Assembly: GCA_018823745.1 (NCBI GenBank)
Contig: JAHJHR010000012.1
Span: forward strand, 682,001 to 746,000
Source of the DNA: Alphaproteobacteria bacterium
GTDB lineage: Bacteria > Pseudomonadota > Alphaproteobacteria > Oceanibaculales > Oceanibaculaceae
Length of the DNA stretch: 64,000 nucleotides
Reading direction: 5' to 3'
The notes under the pieces are model-generated. The model did no database searches and was not told the origin of the DNA. It saw only the letters and a list, made by a program, of their open reading frames with translations. Positions 16,222-25,103 of the stretch are shown piece by piece (position 1 is the stretch's first letter; every line of letters starts with the position of its first letter). The position numbers and the translations under genes are program-made.

Positions 16222-17631
16222 TCAGCCCGGCCGGGTGCGCGACAGGAAGCGCGCCGTCAGGCAGAGGGCGACACTGGCCAGGCCGATGACGAAGCCCAGC
16301 CACACCCCGTAGACGCCGCTCCAGCCCTCGCCCAGATCGACCCAGAATCCCAGCGCGATGGCGGCCGGGAAACCCAGCCCCCAATAGCCGAAGATGGCGA
16401 TCACCATCGGCACGGCCGTGTCGCGCAAGCCGCGCAGCGCGCCCAGCGCGATGGTCTGGGTGGCGTCGAACAGCTGGAAGATGGCGGCGATCACCAGAAG
16501 CTGCACGGCGATGCCGATCACCGGCAGGGCAGCCGGGTCCGAGCGGTCGAGGAACAGCCCGGCAATGAAATTCCCGGCCAGCGCGAAGAGCAGCGCGGCG
16601 GTGCTGGCATAGCCCAGCCCCATCAGCAGCGAGACCAGCCCGGCGCGGCGCACCCCCGGCCGGTCCTGTGCGCCGATTTTCAGCCCGACCCGGATCGTCG
16701 TCGCCTGCGCCAGCCCGTAGGGCACCATGAAGCTGAGCGCCGCGCATTGCAGGGCGATGGCATGGGCCGCCAGCGCGCCGATACTGATGGTGCCGATCAG
16801 GAAGCTGGCGGCGGAAAACAGCCCGACCTCCGCCAGATTGGTCAGGCCAATCGGCACGCCGATCCGGAAGATGGTGCGGAACCGCGTCCAGTCCGGCCGC
16901 CACCAGCGGGCCAGAATGTGATAGCGCCGCAGCCGCTTCTGGGTCAGGCAATAGCCCAGCAGCACCGCAAACATGGCAATGTTCACCAGCACGCTGCTGA
17001 TCGCAGCCCCCACCAGTTCCAGCCGGGGAAAGCCGAAATTGCCGAACATCAGCGCGTAATTGCCCAGGATGTTCAGCAGAAAGCCGGTGGTGGAGCTGAC
17101 CAGCACGATATGCGCCTTGCCATGGGCGGCGATGAAGATGCGCAGCGGAATCAGCCACAGAACGAAGGGAACGCTGACCAATACGGCGCGCAGATACCCC
17201 TCGGCCAGCAGGACGGCCTGCGGCTGCTGGCCGAGCAGCCCCATGATCGGGGTGGAGAAATACAGCAGGGCGAAATAGGGCAGTGCGATGGCCAGCCCGG
17301 CCCACAACCCCTGCCGCACGCTGCGCCGCACGCCGCGGAACTGCCGCGCGCCCAGCGCCTGCGAGATCAGCGGCGCCACGGCGGCCAGTATGCCCATGCC
17401 CAGGAAGAACATCGGGAACATGTAATTGGTCGCCAGCGTGCCGGCGGCCAGCTTCTCCGGCCCCAGCCAGCCGGTCATGACGACATCGGTGGTGCCGATC
17501 GCCATCTGCGCCAGCTGCGCGAGGATCAGCGGCAGCGCCAGCTTCGAGGTGGCGCGGGTTTCATCCCACCAGGGCCGGCCGGTTTCGGCGGGCGGGCGGT
17601 GATCTTTCAGCAGGGCGGCGGCGACACTCAT
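16222..17631 (-). CDS. MATE family efflux transporter
   Basis: A 469-residue, 12-helix inner-membrane exporter of the NorM-like MATE family. Two homologous halves are seen: LPLILAQLAQMAIGTTDVVM in the first, and GVPIGLTNLAEVGLFSAASFLIG in the second, the latter a conserved MATE segment. These proteins exchange cationic drugs and metabolites for Na+ or H+. A potential attenuator hairpin lies 65-92 bases upstream, suggesting regulated expression. Confidence 0.92.
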   Translation of the reverse strand: MSVAAALLKDHRPPAETGRPWWDETRATSKLALPLILAQLAQMAIGTTDVVMTGWLGPEKLAAGTLATNYMFPMFFLGMGILAAVAPLISQALGARQFRGVRRSVRQGLWAGLAIALPYFALLYFSTPIMGLLGQQPQAVLLAEGYLRAVLVSVPFVLWLIPLRIFIAAHGKAHIVLVSSTTGFLLNILGNYALMFGNFGFPRLELVGAAISSVLVNIAMFAVLLGYCLTQKRLRRYHILARWWRPDWTRFRTIFRIGVPIGLTNLAEVGLFSAASFLIGTISIGALAAHAIALQCAALSFMVPYGLAQATTIRVGLKIGAQDRPGVRRAGLVSLLMGLGYASTAALLFALAGNFIAGLFLDRSDPAALPVIGIAVQLLVIAAIFQLFDATQTIALGALRGLRDTAVPMVIAIFGYWGLGFPAAIALGFWVDLGEGWSGVYGVWLGFVIGLASVALCLTARFLSRTRPG

Positions 17632-17695
17632 CTGGGAACCTCCGCCGAGAGGCCGGGCGACAGGGGCAAATCTGCTGTAGATATAGGAGAAAAGC

Positions 17696-17723
17696 AGCGC
17701 GCCGCTATCGGGTCCGGCGCGCT
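17696..17723 (-). terminator. Attenuator-like hairpin before the MATE gene
   Basis: A perfect 9-bp stem AGCGCGCCG/CGGCGCGCT with a 10-base loop. Read on the minus strand it is followed by GCTTTTCTCC, a partial U-tract, and ends 64 bases before the MATE start. It could terminate transcription before the gene or be an ordinary leader hairpin. Confidence 0.4.
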
Positions 17724-17764
17724 CGGCTGTCTTTCAGGGAATCAGCGGAAATTAGGCGCGCGTT

Positions 17765-17807
17765 GGACGGACTCGTCCTGTGGAGAGAGACACTCTCCTG
17801 CGGTCCG
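17765..17807. other. Compact stem structure in the MATE-lysK intergenic region
   Basis: Between the MATE start (17631) and the lysK stop (18016) lie 384 bases with no gene. This part can form GGAGAG-AGACA-CTCTCC (17782-17798) enclosed by CGGAC/GTCCG (17768-17772 with 17803-17807), with an alternative GGAC/GTCC hairpin at 17765-17778. I recognise no known RNA family. The remainder holds the attenuator-like hairpin and repeat copy 2. Confidence 0.35.
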
Positions 17808-17909
17808 TAGGGCCTGAAGCCGGATGGTGATGCGCTTATCCATGAAATGGTCTGTACGCGGGTTGGGCCCACGGGTCAAGCATGGGAATCCAGCGGCCAC
17901 CCACTCCGT

Positions 17910-18011
17910 CCGTCACCCCCGGTCTTGTACCGGGGGTCCATGCCTCAGCTTACTGGATATCGGTCGAGTAAGCTGAACCCTGGATTCCCGGCACAAGGCC
18001 GAGAATGACAA
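17910..18011. repeat. Dispersed 102-bp multi-hairpin repeat, copy 2
   Basis: Same length as the copy at 4265-4366. It keeps the ACCCCCGGT/ACCGGGGGT stem. Its central arm is intact, with 9-bp inverted repeats CAGCTTACT and AGTAAGCTG, which copy 1 has lost. The third stem has one mismatch (GCCGAGAAT). It ends five bases from the lysK stop, so its right stem may help terminate lysK. Confidence 0.85.
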
Positions 18012-18015
18012 GTTT

Positions 18016-19632
18016 TTACCCCAGCTTGCCGTCCAGCGCCTTGCGGATCAGCGCCACAATGTTGTCGCGGCCGTAGAGCTGCACGAAGGAGCCCATGCGC
18101 GGGCCCTGTTCCTGACCCAGCAGCACCTCGTAGACGGTCTTGAACCAGCCGCGCAGATCCTCGGCCATGATGGTCTTGCCGACCTCGTAGAAGATGTTCT
18201 GCAGATCCTCGGCGCTGGCATCGACCGGGGCTGCCTCCAGATCGGCGGCCAGCTTCTCGAAGGCGGCGCGCTCGGCATCGGTGGGCGCGCGGTATGCCTT
18301 GTTGGCGGCAACGAAGTCCCGGTAGTAGTTCAGCGCGAACCCCACCAGACCGTCGAGCTGCGGGTCGCCCTCCGGCGTCGCCCCCGGCGCATAGGATTTG
18401 ATGAAGCCCCAGAGCACGTCCTTGCTCTCGGCATGGCAGGCGCTGGCCAGATTCAGCAGGATGCCAAAGGTCAGGCCTGTGCTGTCCGGTGCCGGCGGGT
18501 TGCCGTCATGGATGTGCCAGGCCGGGTTTTCCAGCTTCTTCGCCGGCTCCTCCTCGGCGAATTTGCCGATGAAGGTGCGGTAATCATCGACGGCGCGCGG
18601 GATCACGTCGAAATACAGCCGCTTCGCCTTGCGCGGGCTCTGGTGCATGTACAGCGCCAGGCTCTCCGGCGGGGCATAGGTCAGCCATTCCTCGACCGAC
18701 AGGCCATTGCCCTTCGACTTGGAAATCTTCTGGCCCTTGTCGTCCAGGAACAGCTCATAGGCAAAGCCTTCCGGCGCCTTGCCGCCCAGGATGCGCACAA
18801 TCTTCGCCGACAGCTCGGCCGAGGGGATCAGATCCTTGCCATACATCTCGTAATCGACGCCCAGCGCGAACCAGCGGCCGGCCCAGTCGGCCTTCCATTG
18901 CAGCTTTACCTTGCCGCCGGTCACAGGTGTCTCAACCAGCGATCCATCCTCGTTGCGATAGACGATGGTGCCGGCATCGGCGTCGGTCTTTACCACCGGC
19001 ACCTGCAGCACCCGCCCGGTTTTCGGGCAGAGTGGCAGGAAGATGGAATAGGTCTGCTGCCGTTCCTCGCCCAGGGTCGGCAGCATGACCGCCTGGATTT
19101 CCTCGTAATGCCGCAGCATCGCCAGCAACATCGGGTCGAACCGGCCGGACTGGTACCACTCGGTCGCCGACTGGAACTCATACTCGAAGCCGAAGGAATC
19201 CAGGAAGGCGCGCAGCCGGGCGTTGTTGGCCGCGCCGAAGCTGGGATATTCGTTCGAGAACGGGTCCGGCACGCTGGTCAGCGGCTTGCCAAGATGCGCC
19301 GCCAGCATCTCCTTGTTCGGCACATTGTCCGGCACCTTGCGGAAGCCGTCCATATCGTCGGAGAAGCAGAACAGCTTGGTCGGGATATCGGACAGGCGCT
19401 GGAAGGCGTGCCGCACCATGGTCGTGCGCACCACCTCGCCAAAGGTGCCAATATGCGGCAGGCCGGACGGGCCATAGCCGGTTTCCAGCAGCACATAACC
19501 CTTCTCCGGCGTTTTGTCGCCTCCCCCTTTGGCTGTCCGTTCCACCAGTTTACGCGCTTCCTCGAACGGCCAGGCGCGCGCGGCGGGGGAGAGCTCTCGC
19601 TCGAAAGGCAGGATGCTGGAGGTCATGGTCAT
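18016..19632 (-). CDS. lysK: Lysyl-tRNA synthetase, class I
   Basis: A 538-residue class I LysRS, the archaeal-type enzyme that most alphaproteobacteria use instead of class II LysS. The HIGH-like motif is [13 protein letters not shown] and the KMSKS-like loop is KISKSKGNG; zinc-finger-like cysteines are not obvious. It charges tRNA-Lys. The start is taken at 19632 (MTMTSSIL); an in-frame ATG two codons later is equally possible. A good promoter (TTGACC-N17-TAGCTT) lies 25-53 bases upstream. Confidence 0.95.
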   Translation of the reverse strand: MTMTSSILPFERELSPAARAWPFEEARKLVERTAKGGGDKTPEKGYVLLETGYGPSGLPHIGTFGEVVRTTMVRHAFQRLSDIPTKLFCFSDDMDGFRKVPDNVPNKEMLAAHLGKPLTSVPDPFSNEYPSFGAANNARLRAFLDSFGFEYEFQSATEWYQSGRFDPMLLAMLRHYEEIQAVMLPTLGEERQQTYSIFLPLCPKTGRVLQVPVVKTDADAGTIVYRNEDGSLVETPVTGGKVKLQWKADWAGRWFALGVDYEMYGKDLIPSAELSAKIVRILGGKAPEGFAYELFLDDKGQKISKSKGNGLSVEEWLTYAPPESLALYMHQSPRKAKRLYFDVIPRAVDDYRTFIGKFAEEEPAKKLENPAWHIHDGNPPAPDSTGLTFGILLNLASACHAESKDVLWGFIKSYAPGATPEGDPQLDGLVGFALNYYRDFVAANKAYRAPTDAERAAFEKLAADLEAAPVDASAEDLQNIFYEVGKTIMAEDLRGWFKTVYEVLLGQEQGPRMGSFVQLYGRDNIVALIRKALDGKLG

Positions 19633-19656
19633 GCTTTCCGCTAATTTGAGCCGCGG

Positions 19657-19685
19657 AAGCTAGGCCGGAGTCCGGTTTCGGTCAA
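19657..19685 (-). promoter_or_regulatory. Candidate lysK promoter
   Basis: On the minus strand TTGACC (forward 19685-19680) and TAGCTT (19662-19657) are spaced by 17 bases, giving a consensus-like sigma70 promoter with a leader of roughly 20 bases. Confidence 0.6.
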
Positions 19686-19794
19686 CTGCGGCGTCTTGTA
19701 GCGCGGTGCTACACCCTTTGAGACGCCTGTTATGAGAGACCAATTCGTGAACAAAACGCGGGCACTCTCTGACTCCGCCCGGTATAGTCCGGCC

Positions 19795-22590
19795 ATGAAC
19801 GCGATTTCGACCCTTACCCTGCCGAATGCGCCGGTCCTGGTGGCCGGGCGCAAGCAGGCCGCCTGGATCACGCCGGATGGCGAGATGGAGTCTCTGCCCC
19901 TGGCCGAGGCGGCGCGCCGCGTGGTGCTGGAGCCGCCGATCCTGTGCCATGCCCGCGCCACGGCGGAACGGCTGGGGCAGCAGGGCTTCGCCGCCTATGA
20001 CCTGCTGGAACTCTATGCCTTCGTGCATCCGGCGCGCTTCTGCCTGCCGACGCCGCGCGGGCTGATCGCCGCGCTGGGCCTGCCGGTGCCGGCGGATGCG
20101 ATGGACGAGGCCACCGGCCTGCTGGATGCCGCAAAGCTGATGATCGAGACGGTCGCCAGCCCGGCGCGCGGCTCCGGCGGCATCGCCTATGACCGTTCCG
20201 CCCGCGCCGTCGCCAAGGCGATGCAGGCCTGTGGCTGGCGCTGGGCGCCCTTCCTGCTGGCAGCATTGGGTGAGCCGGTCTCCGCCGAGCCGGGGCCGGT
20301 GCGGCCGGTCGGGCTGGATATCTGGCGCGATCTGCCGGAATGGTCCGAGGATGCGCCGCCACCCAGTCCGAGCCACTTTCCCGTCGATCCGATGGAGGCG
20401 CGTGACCGTCTGGCGCAGCTGCTGGGCGAAAATGCCGAGCCGCGCCCCAGCCAGGCCGATTACGCCTCTGCCGCCACCGCCGCCTTCGCCCCGCGCGAGG
20501 AGGAGGACCAGCCGAATGTCGTTCTGGCCGAGGCCGGCACGGGCGTCGGCAAGACGCTCGGCTATGTCGCCCCGGCCAGTGTCTGGGCGGAGAAGAACAA
20601 GGGCACGGTCTGGCTGTCGACCTATACCCGCAATTTGCAGCACCAGATCGATGGCGAGCTGGACCGGCTGTTTCCCGATCCGGCGGTGAAGGCGCAGAAG
20701 GTGGTCATCCGCAAGGGCCGCGAGAATTATCTCTGCCTGCTGAATCTGGAGGAGGCAGTGCGCGCTTTGCCGATGCGCCCGCAGGATGGCGTGGCGCTGG
20801 GGCTGATGGCGCGCTGGGCGGCGGCAACGCGCGATGGCGACATGGTGGGCGGCGATTTTCCGGCCTGGCTGGCGCATCTGCTGGGCCGGGCGCGGACGCT
20901 GGGCCTGTCCGACAAGCGCGGCGAATGCATCTATTCCGCCTGCCAGCATTATCACAAATGCTATGTCGAGAAATCGATCCGCCGGGCGCGCCGGGCCGAG
21001 ATCGTCATCGCCAATCATGCGCTGGTGATGATCCAGGCGGCGCTGGGCGGTGGGGACGGTGCCGGTGACGGGCCGAGCCAGCTGCCGACCCGCTATGTCT
21101 TCGACGAGGGGCATCACGTCTTCGACGCGGCCGACGGGGCCTTTGCCGGGCATTTGACGGCGCAGGAGATGATCGAGCTGCGGCGCTGGCTGCTGGGCTC
21201 CGAGGGGCGCGGCGCCAGCCGGGCGCGGGGGCTGAAGACCCGCGTCGAGGATCTGATCGCCAATGACGGGCCGGCGGCGGATGCCCTGCGGGAAATCCTG
21301 CACTCCGCCCGCGCTTTGCCCTCGGAAGGCTGGAACACCCGCATCACCGAAGGCAAGGCTGAGGGACCGGCGGAAAGCCTGCTCGCCGCGATGCGCCAGC
21401 AGGTCTATGCCCGGCAGGAGGGCCGTCCCAGCGCCTATGGCATGGAGACGGAATCACACCCGCCGGTGGACGGGCTGCTGGCCGCTGCCGCCGCGCTGGA
21501 AGCGGCGCTGGGCGCGCTGCTGCGGCCGATCCAGACGCTGAAGCAGCGTATCGCCGCCATGCTGGACCGCGAGGCCGACCAGCTCGATACCGCCACCAAG
21601 CAGCGCATCGAGGCGGTGCTGCGCAGCCTGACCCGGCGCGGCGAGGTGCAGCTGGGCGGCTGGCGCTCCATGCTGAAGGCGCTGGGCGAGGACACGCCGG
21701 CCGAATTCGTTGACTGGTTCGCGGTCGACCGGATCGAGGGGCGCGATATCGATTACGGCATGTACCGGCACTGGGTCGACCCCACCGTGCCCTTCATCCG
21801 CACCGTGGCGGAACCGGCGCATGGCGTGCTGATCACCTCGGCCACCTTGCGCGACGGCTCGGGCGAGGTGGAACGCGACTGGGCCGCCGCCGAGGCGCGC
21901 ACCGGCAGCCGCCATCTGGCGATGCCCGCCGTGCGGGTCGCCGTACGCTCGCCCTTCGATTATCCGGCCCAGACCCGCGTGATGATCGTGAACGATGTGC
22001 GCAAGGATGATCTGGACCAGGTCGCCGCCGCCTATCGCTCGCTGTTCCTGGCCTCGGGCGGCGGCGGGCTGGGGCTGTTCACCGCGATCAGCCGGCTGCG
22101 CGGCGTGCATGCGCGCATCGCCGGGCCGCTGGATGGTGCCGGCATCCCGCTCTATGCCCAGCATGTCGACGGGCTGGATACCGCGACGCTGATCGATATT
22201 TTCCGCGCCGAGGAAGCCGCCTGCCTGCTCGGCACCGATGCGGTGCGCGACGGGGTGGACGTGCCGGGCCACTCACTGCGGCTGCTGGTGTTCGACCGCG
22301 TGCCCTGGCCCCGCCCGGACATTCTGCACCGCGCGAGGCGGGAATATTTCGGCAAGCGCGCCTATGACGACATGATCACCCGGCTGCGCCTGAAACAGGC
22401 CTTCGGCCGGCTGGTCCGGCGCGGCGACGACCGCGGTGTCTTCGTGCTGCTCGACCCGATGATGCCGTCGCGGCTCTGCGGCGCCTTCCCGGAAGGCGTG
22501 GAGGTCCAGCGCATCGGCCTGGCCGAGGCGGTATCGCGGACGAAGGAATTCTTCGGGGAGGCGGCGACGCCGGCGCAGCTGCGGGGGTGA
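19795..22590 (+). CDS. DinG-type ATP-dependent DNA helicase (XPD-like superfamily 2)
   Basis: A 931-residue protein of the DinG/XPD helicase group. An N-terminal region of about 240 residues of unknown role precedes Walker A EAGTGVGKTLGY. Four cysteines between the Walker A and B motifs (in NYLC, GEC, SAC and HKC) fit a 4Fe-4S cluster. The Walker B box is FDEGHH, so DEGH rather than DEAH. C-terminal motifs include TSATLRD, GTDAVRDGVDVPG and KQAFGRLVRRGDD. Such 5'-3' helicases unwind D-loops, R-loops and forked DNA. The ATG at 19795 is preferred; a longer frame starts at 19732. Confidence 0.9.
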   Translation: MNAISTLTLPNAPVLVAGRKQAAWITPDGEMESLPLAEAARRVVLEPPILCHARATAERLGQQGFAAYDLLELYAFVHPARFCLPTPRGLIAALGLPVPADAMDEATGLLDAAKLMIETVASPARGSGGIAYDRSARAVAKAMQACGWRWAPFLLAALGEPVSAEPGPVRPVGLDIWRDLPEWSEDAPPPSPSHFPVDPMEARDRLAQLLGENAEPRPSQADYASAATAAFAPREEEDQPNVVLAEAGTGVGKTLGYVAPASVWAEKNKGTVWLSTYTRNLQHQIDGELDRLFPDPAVKAQKVVIRKGRENYLCLLNLEEAVRALPMRPQDGVALGLMARWAAATRDGDMVGGDFPAWLAHLLGRARTLGLSDKRGECIYSACQHYHKCYVEKSIRRARRAEIVIANHALVMIQAALGGGDGAGDGPSQLPTRYVFDEGHHVFDAADGAFAGHLTAQEMIELRRWLLGSEGRGASRARGLKTRVEDLIANDGPAADALREILHSARALPSEGWNTRITEGKAEGPAESLLAAMRQQVYARQEGRPSAYGMETESHPPVDGLLAAAAALEAALGALLRPIQTLKQRIAAMLDREADQLDTATKQRIEAVLRSLTRRGEVQLGGWRSMLKALGEDTPAEFVDWFAVDRIEGRDIDYGMYRHWVDPTVPFIRTVAEPAHGVLITSATLRDGSGEVERDWAAAEARTGSRHLAMPAVRVAVRSPFDYPAQTRVMIVNDVRKDDLDQVAAAYRSLFLASGGGGLGLFTAISRLRGVHARIAGPLDGAGIPLYAQHVDGLDTATLIDIFRAEEAACLLGTDAVRDGVDVPGHSLRLLVFDRVPWPRPDILHRARREYFGKRAYDDMITRLRLKQAFGRLVRRGDDRGVFVLLDPMMPSRLCGAFPEGVEVQRIGLAEAVSRTKEFFGEAATPAQLRG

Positions 22591-22609
22591 GGCTTCCCGG
22601 GAAGCCGCC

Positions 22610-23548
22610 CTACTCGATCCCGAAATAGACCAGGATGGCGGAGACGGTGAAGACCGACAGCACGGTCGAGACCAGGATGGTGGCGCTCATCCGCTGGGTG
22701 TAGATGCCGTAGCGCAGCGACAGCACGAAGGCGAGGCCGCCGGTCGGCAGGGCCGCCATGATGACCGCCGAGGCGGCCCAGAACGGGTCCATCCCCATCA
22801 CCGGCACGGCCAGCCACCAGGTGACCAGCGGCATGACGATCAGCTTCAGGAAGGTCATCAGCCCGACCTCGGCCCGCCCGCCTTTCAGCGGCTTGCCATA
22901 GAGGAACAGGCCCATCGAGAACAACGCCGCCGGCCCGGCTGCCGCGCCCAGTATCTTCGAGAAATTTAGCAGCGGAATCGGCACCGGAATGGCGAAGGCG
23001 GAGAAGATCAGCCCGACCACGGCGGCCATCACCAGCGGGTTCCTGGCGATGGCGATGCCGACATCGCGCATGATGTGCAGCGGCTTCGAGCCGGCCTTCA
23101 TGTCCAGCTCGATCAGGATGATCATCACGCCGATATACAGTGCGCCATTATACAGCGTGGTGATGAAGGCCGGCAGCAGCATCTGGTCGCCAAAGGCGGC
23201 GATGAACAGCGGCACGCCCATATAGCCGGTATTGGCGAAGGTGGCCGCCATGCCCTGCATCGAATGCAGCGCCGGTCTGCCGGGAAAGAAGATCAGCCCG
23301 GCCACCACGGCGATGACGAAGACCGCCAGCACCCCGCCGGTATAGGCTGCCAGGAAGGGCCAGTTGAAGATATCGCCCAGCGGCACCTGCGCGATTGACA
23401 GGAACAGCAGCGGCGGCATGGCGAAGTAATAGACGAAGCTGTTCAGCGCCTGGGACGCGGTATCGCCCAGCAGCCCGGCGCGGCCGGCGAGATATCCGGC
23501 CAGCATGATTCCGAAGACGGGAAGGGCGACATTGAACACAGCCTGCAT
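22610..23548 (-). CDS. AEC family transporter (auxin-efflux-carrier-like)
   Basis: A 312-residue inner-membrane protein with about ten hydrophobic segments in two halves. Family features are FNVALPVFGIMLAGYLAGR at the N terminus, the FYF-like SFVYYFAMPPLLFLS segment and TFANTGYMGVPLFIAAFGD, the conserved N-GF/YMG-P motif of AEC proteins. Bacterial members export or exchange carboxylates such as malate or malonate; the substrate here is unknown. It is convergent with the DinG-type gene, 20 bases apart, and divergent from terB. Confidence 0.9.
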   Translation of the reverse strand: MQAVFNVALPVFGIMLAGYLAGRAGLLGDTASQALNSFVYYFAMPPLLFLSIAQVPLGDIFNWPFLAAYTGGVLAVFVIAVVAGLIFFPGRPALHSMQGMAATFANTGYMGVPLFIAAFGDQMLLPAFITTLYNGALYIGVMIILIELDMKAGSKPLHIMRDVGIAIARNPLVMAAVVGLIFSAFAIPVPIPLLNFSKILGAAAGPAALFSMGLFLYGKPLKGGRAEVGLMTFLKLIVMPLVTWWLAVPVMGMDPFWAASAVIMAALPTGGLAFVLSLRYGIYTQRMSATILVSTVLSVFTVSAILVYFGIE

Positions 23549-23720
23549 GGGGTGCGACCATACAAGTGCTGCAATCGCGGGTCGAGTGCCGCTGGCGGAA
23601 CCCCCTCATGCACAACGAGGTAGCAGCGTGCCCGCCATATTACGGCCACTCTTTTTTGCGGTATTGGCGTGCTACTCTTCAGACGTTCGTCCTCTCCTCC
23701 CGAATTCGCCGAAGGCCATA

Positions 23721-24134
23721 ATGATCTCTCACCACACTGCGCTCATCTACGTCATGGTTCTGGTCTCGGCTGCCGATTCCGATATGACCGATGCTGAATT
23801 CTCGACCATTGGCGAAATCGTCACGCATCTGCCGGTTTTCCGCGATTTCGAGGTGAACAACCTGCCCAGCGTCGCGGCCAGCTGCGGCGAGCTGCTGCAG
23901 GGCGATAACGGCCTCGATACGGCGCTGGATCTGATCAAGGGTGCCTTGCCGGCGCGGCTCTGCGAGACCGCCTATGCCCTGGCCTGCGACGTTGTCGCTT
24001 CCGATGGCCAGGCGAGCCAGGAAGAATTGCGCATGCTGGAAATGCTGCGCCATCGCATCAATGTCGACCGGTTGGTCGCCGCCGCCATAGAGCGCGGCGC
24101 GCGGGCGCGTTACACGGCGGCGATGGAGTCCTGA
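23721..24134 (+). CDS. TerB family tellurite-resistance-like protein
   Basis: A 137-residue, all-helical, probably cytoplasmic protein of the TerB family. Two repeats carry acidic clusters, SAADSDMTDAEFSTIGEIV near residue 15 and VASDGQASQEELRMLEML near residue 93, matching the metal-binding helix pairs of TerB. No other ter gene is nearby, so a role in tellurite resistance is not supported; many alphaproteobacteria have stand-alone copies of unknown function. The ATG at 23721 is chosen since earlier in-frame codons read through the upstream intergenic region. Confidence 0.8.
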   Translation: MISHHTALIYVMVLVSAADSDMTDAEFSTIGEIVTHLPVFRDFEVNNLPSVAASCGELLQGDNGLDTALDLIKGALPARLCETAYALACDVVASDGQASQEELRMLEMLRHRINVDRLVAAAIERGARARYTAAMES

Positions 24135-24135
24135 T

Positions 24136-24684
24136 TTAAGGCCACACCCGGTCGGTCAGGACCATCCCGGCGCGCTTGAAATAATCGTCGAAATCGCTGA
24201 ACGGTCCGGCGAGAAGATGGATCAGCCGGGCCAGATCATGCTGGCGGCGCGGCACCGGCACGGGCTGTGGCCCCGGCTCCCAGTTGTCCGGCAGCGGCAG
24301 GATGCAGCGCTGGCGGTCGATTTTCAGCAGCATCTCGCGATGCACCAGCTGGCCGCAATGGAAGCAGTCAAGCAGCATGGTGCGGGCGTTTTCCTCGGCA
24401 AAGGCATTGCCGGCGGGCAGGGCGTGGAACGCATCCTGCACCAGCCCGAACAACAGGCTGATCTCGATATTCGGCTTGTAGGCGAAGGCGACCATCGGCT
24501 CGTCAATGGTCAGGCGCATCAGCCGGTCCTTCTCGTCCCGCATCTCGGTGAAGCGGTGGCGCAGGGTCGGCCGGTGGATCATCGCCCAATCCTCCGGCTC
24601 GCTGCCGGTGACGATGTCCATGTATTTGCCGATTGGCATCGGCGCATCGCCGAGGCTCATGGGCGAGTTGTCGGCGAGAGACAT
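24136..24684 (-). CDS. Hypothetical protein
   Basis: A 182-residue protein I do not recognise. Soluble, no signal peptide or membrane helix. It has three cysteines, two in LLDCFHCGQLVHRE, which together with the two nearby His could bind a metal. The C terminus reads LARLIHLLAGPFSDFDDYFKR. It lies four bases downstream of another unknown gene (24689-25048), so the pair is probably one transcript, and ends one base from the convergent terB. Two ATGs near the N terminus make the start uncertain. Confidence 0.65.
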   Translation of the reverse strand: MSLADNSPMSLGDAPMPIGKYMDIVTGSEPEDWAMIHRPTLRHRFTEMRDEKDRLMRLTIDEPMVAFAYKPNIEISLLFGLVQDAFHALPAGNAFAEENARTMLLDCFHCGQLVHREMLLKIDRQRCILPLPDNWEPGPQPVPVPRRQHDLARLIHLLAGPFSDFDDYFKRAGMVLTDRVWP

Positions 24685-24688
24685 CCGG

Positions 24689-25048
24689 CTAGGCGCTCAG
24701 CTTCTTGGTCGGGTCGAGATGCGGCCAGTCCGGCAGCTTCTCCCCGGTTGCCTGCTCCAGCGTGGCGCGGGCATTGTCGAGGATCAGCCGCGCCTTGCCG
24801 AAGACCCGCTGGTCGGATTTGATCGCCTCGGCGACATGCGGCTGCGAGACCAGCTGATAGAGTTCCTGCAGCCCCTCGCACAGATCGGCGGAGAACGAGA
24901 CCAAGCGCGAATTGCCGGCGCGGTCCTCATTCTTGCCGCTCCAGTACATCTGGCCGATCTGGGAGGGCGCGCCGCCCCGGGGATAGGACCATAATTCCCC
25001 ATTCGACTTCATGCGCCACGGCCCCGGCGTATATCGCATCTGCCCCAC
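24689..25048 (-). CDS. Hypothetical protein with TPGPW motif
   Basis: A 119-residue soluble protein of unknown function. It opens MRYTPGPWRMKSNGELW and continues with a helical region SADLCEGLQELYQLVSQPH, then RLILDNARATLEQATGEK. The TPGPW opening recurs in many small phage-encoded hypothetical proteins, hinting at a phage or mobile ancestry, but no phage gene is nearby. It is followed after four bases by the 182-residue unknown gene. Confidence 0.65.
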   Translation of the reverse strand: MGQMRYTPGPWRMKSNGELWSYPRGGAPSQIGQMYWSGKNEDRAGNSRLVSFSADLCEGLQELYQLVSQPHVAEAIKSDQRVFGKARLILDNARATLEQATGEKLPDWPHLDPTKKLSA

Positions 25049-25103
25049 CTGAAGATTTGTTGTCGCTTTGCCGGTGAGTTTATCCCAATCAATCCGTTGC
25101 TGC

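Noticed and set aside
17765..17807. Hammerhead-type ribozyme, suggested by GGACGAGTCC-like letters on the minus strand
   Set aside because: The required CUGAUGA and GAAA core elements are missing.
16144..17817. 557-codon plus-strand frame across the MATE gene
   Set aside because: It is antisense to a MATE transporter with family motifs, and is Gln/Arg/His-rich without domains.
6241..24134. Tellurite-resistance operon (TerC plus TerB)
   Set aside because: The two genes are about 17 kb apart, on opposite strands, and no TerD/TerZ/TerE gene is present.
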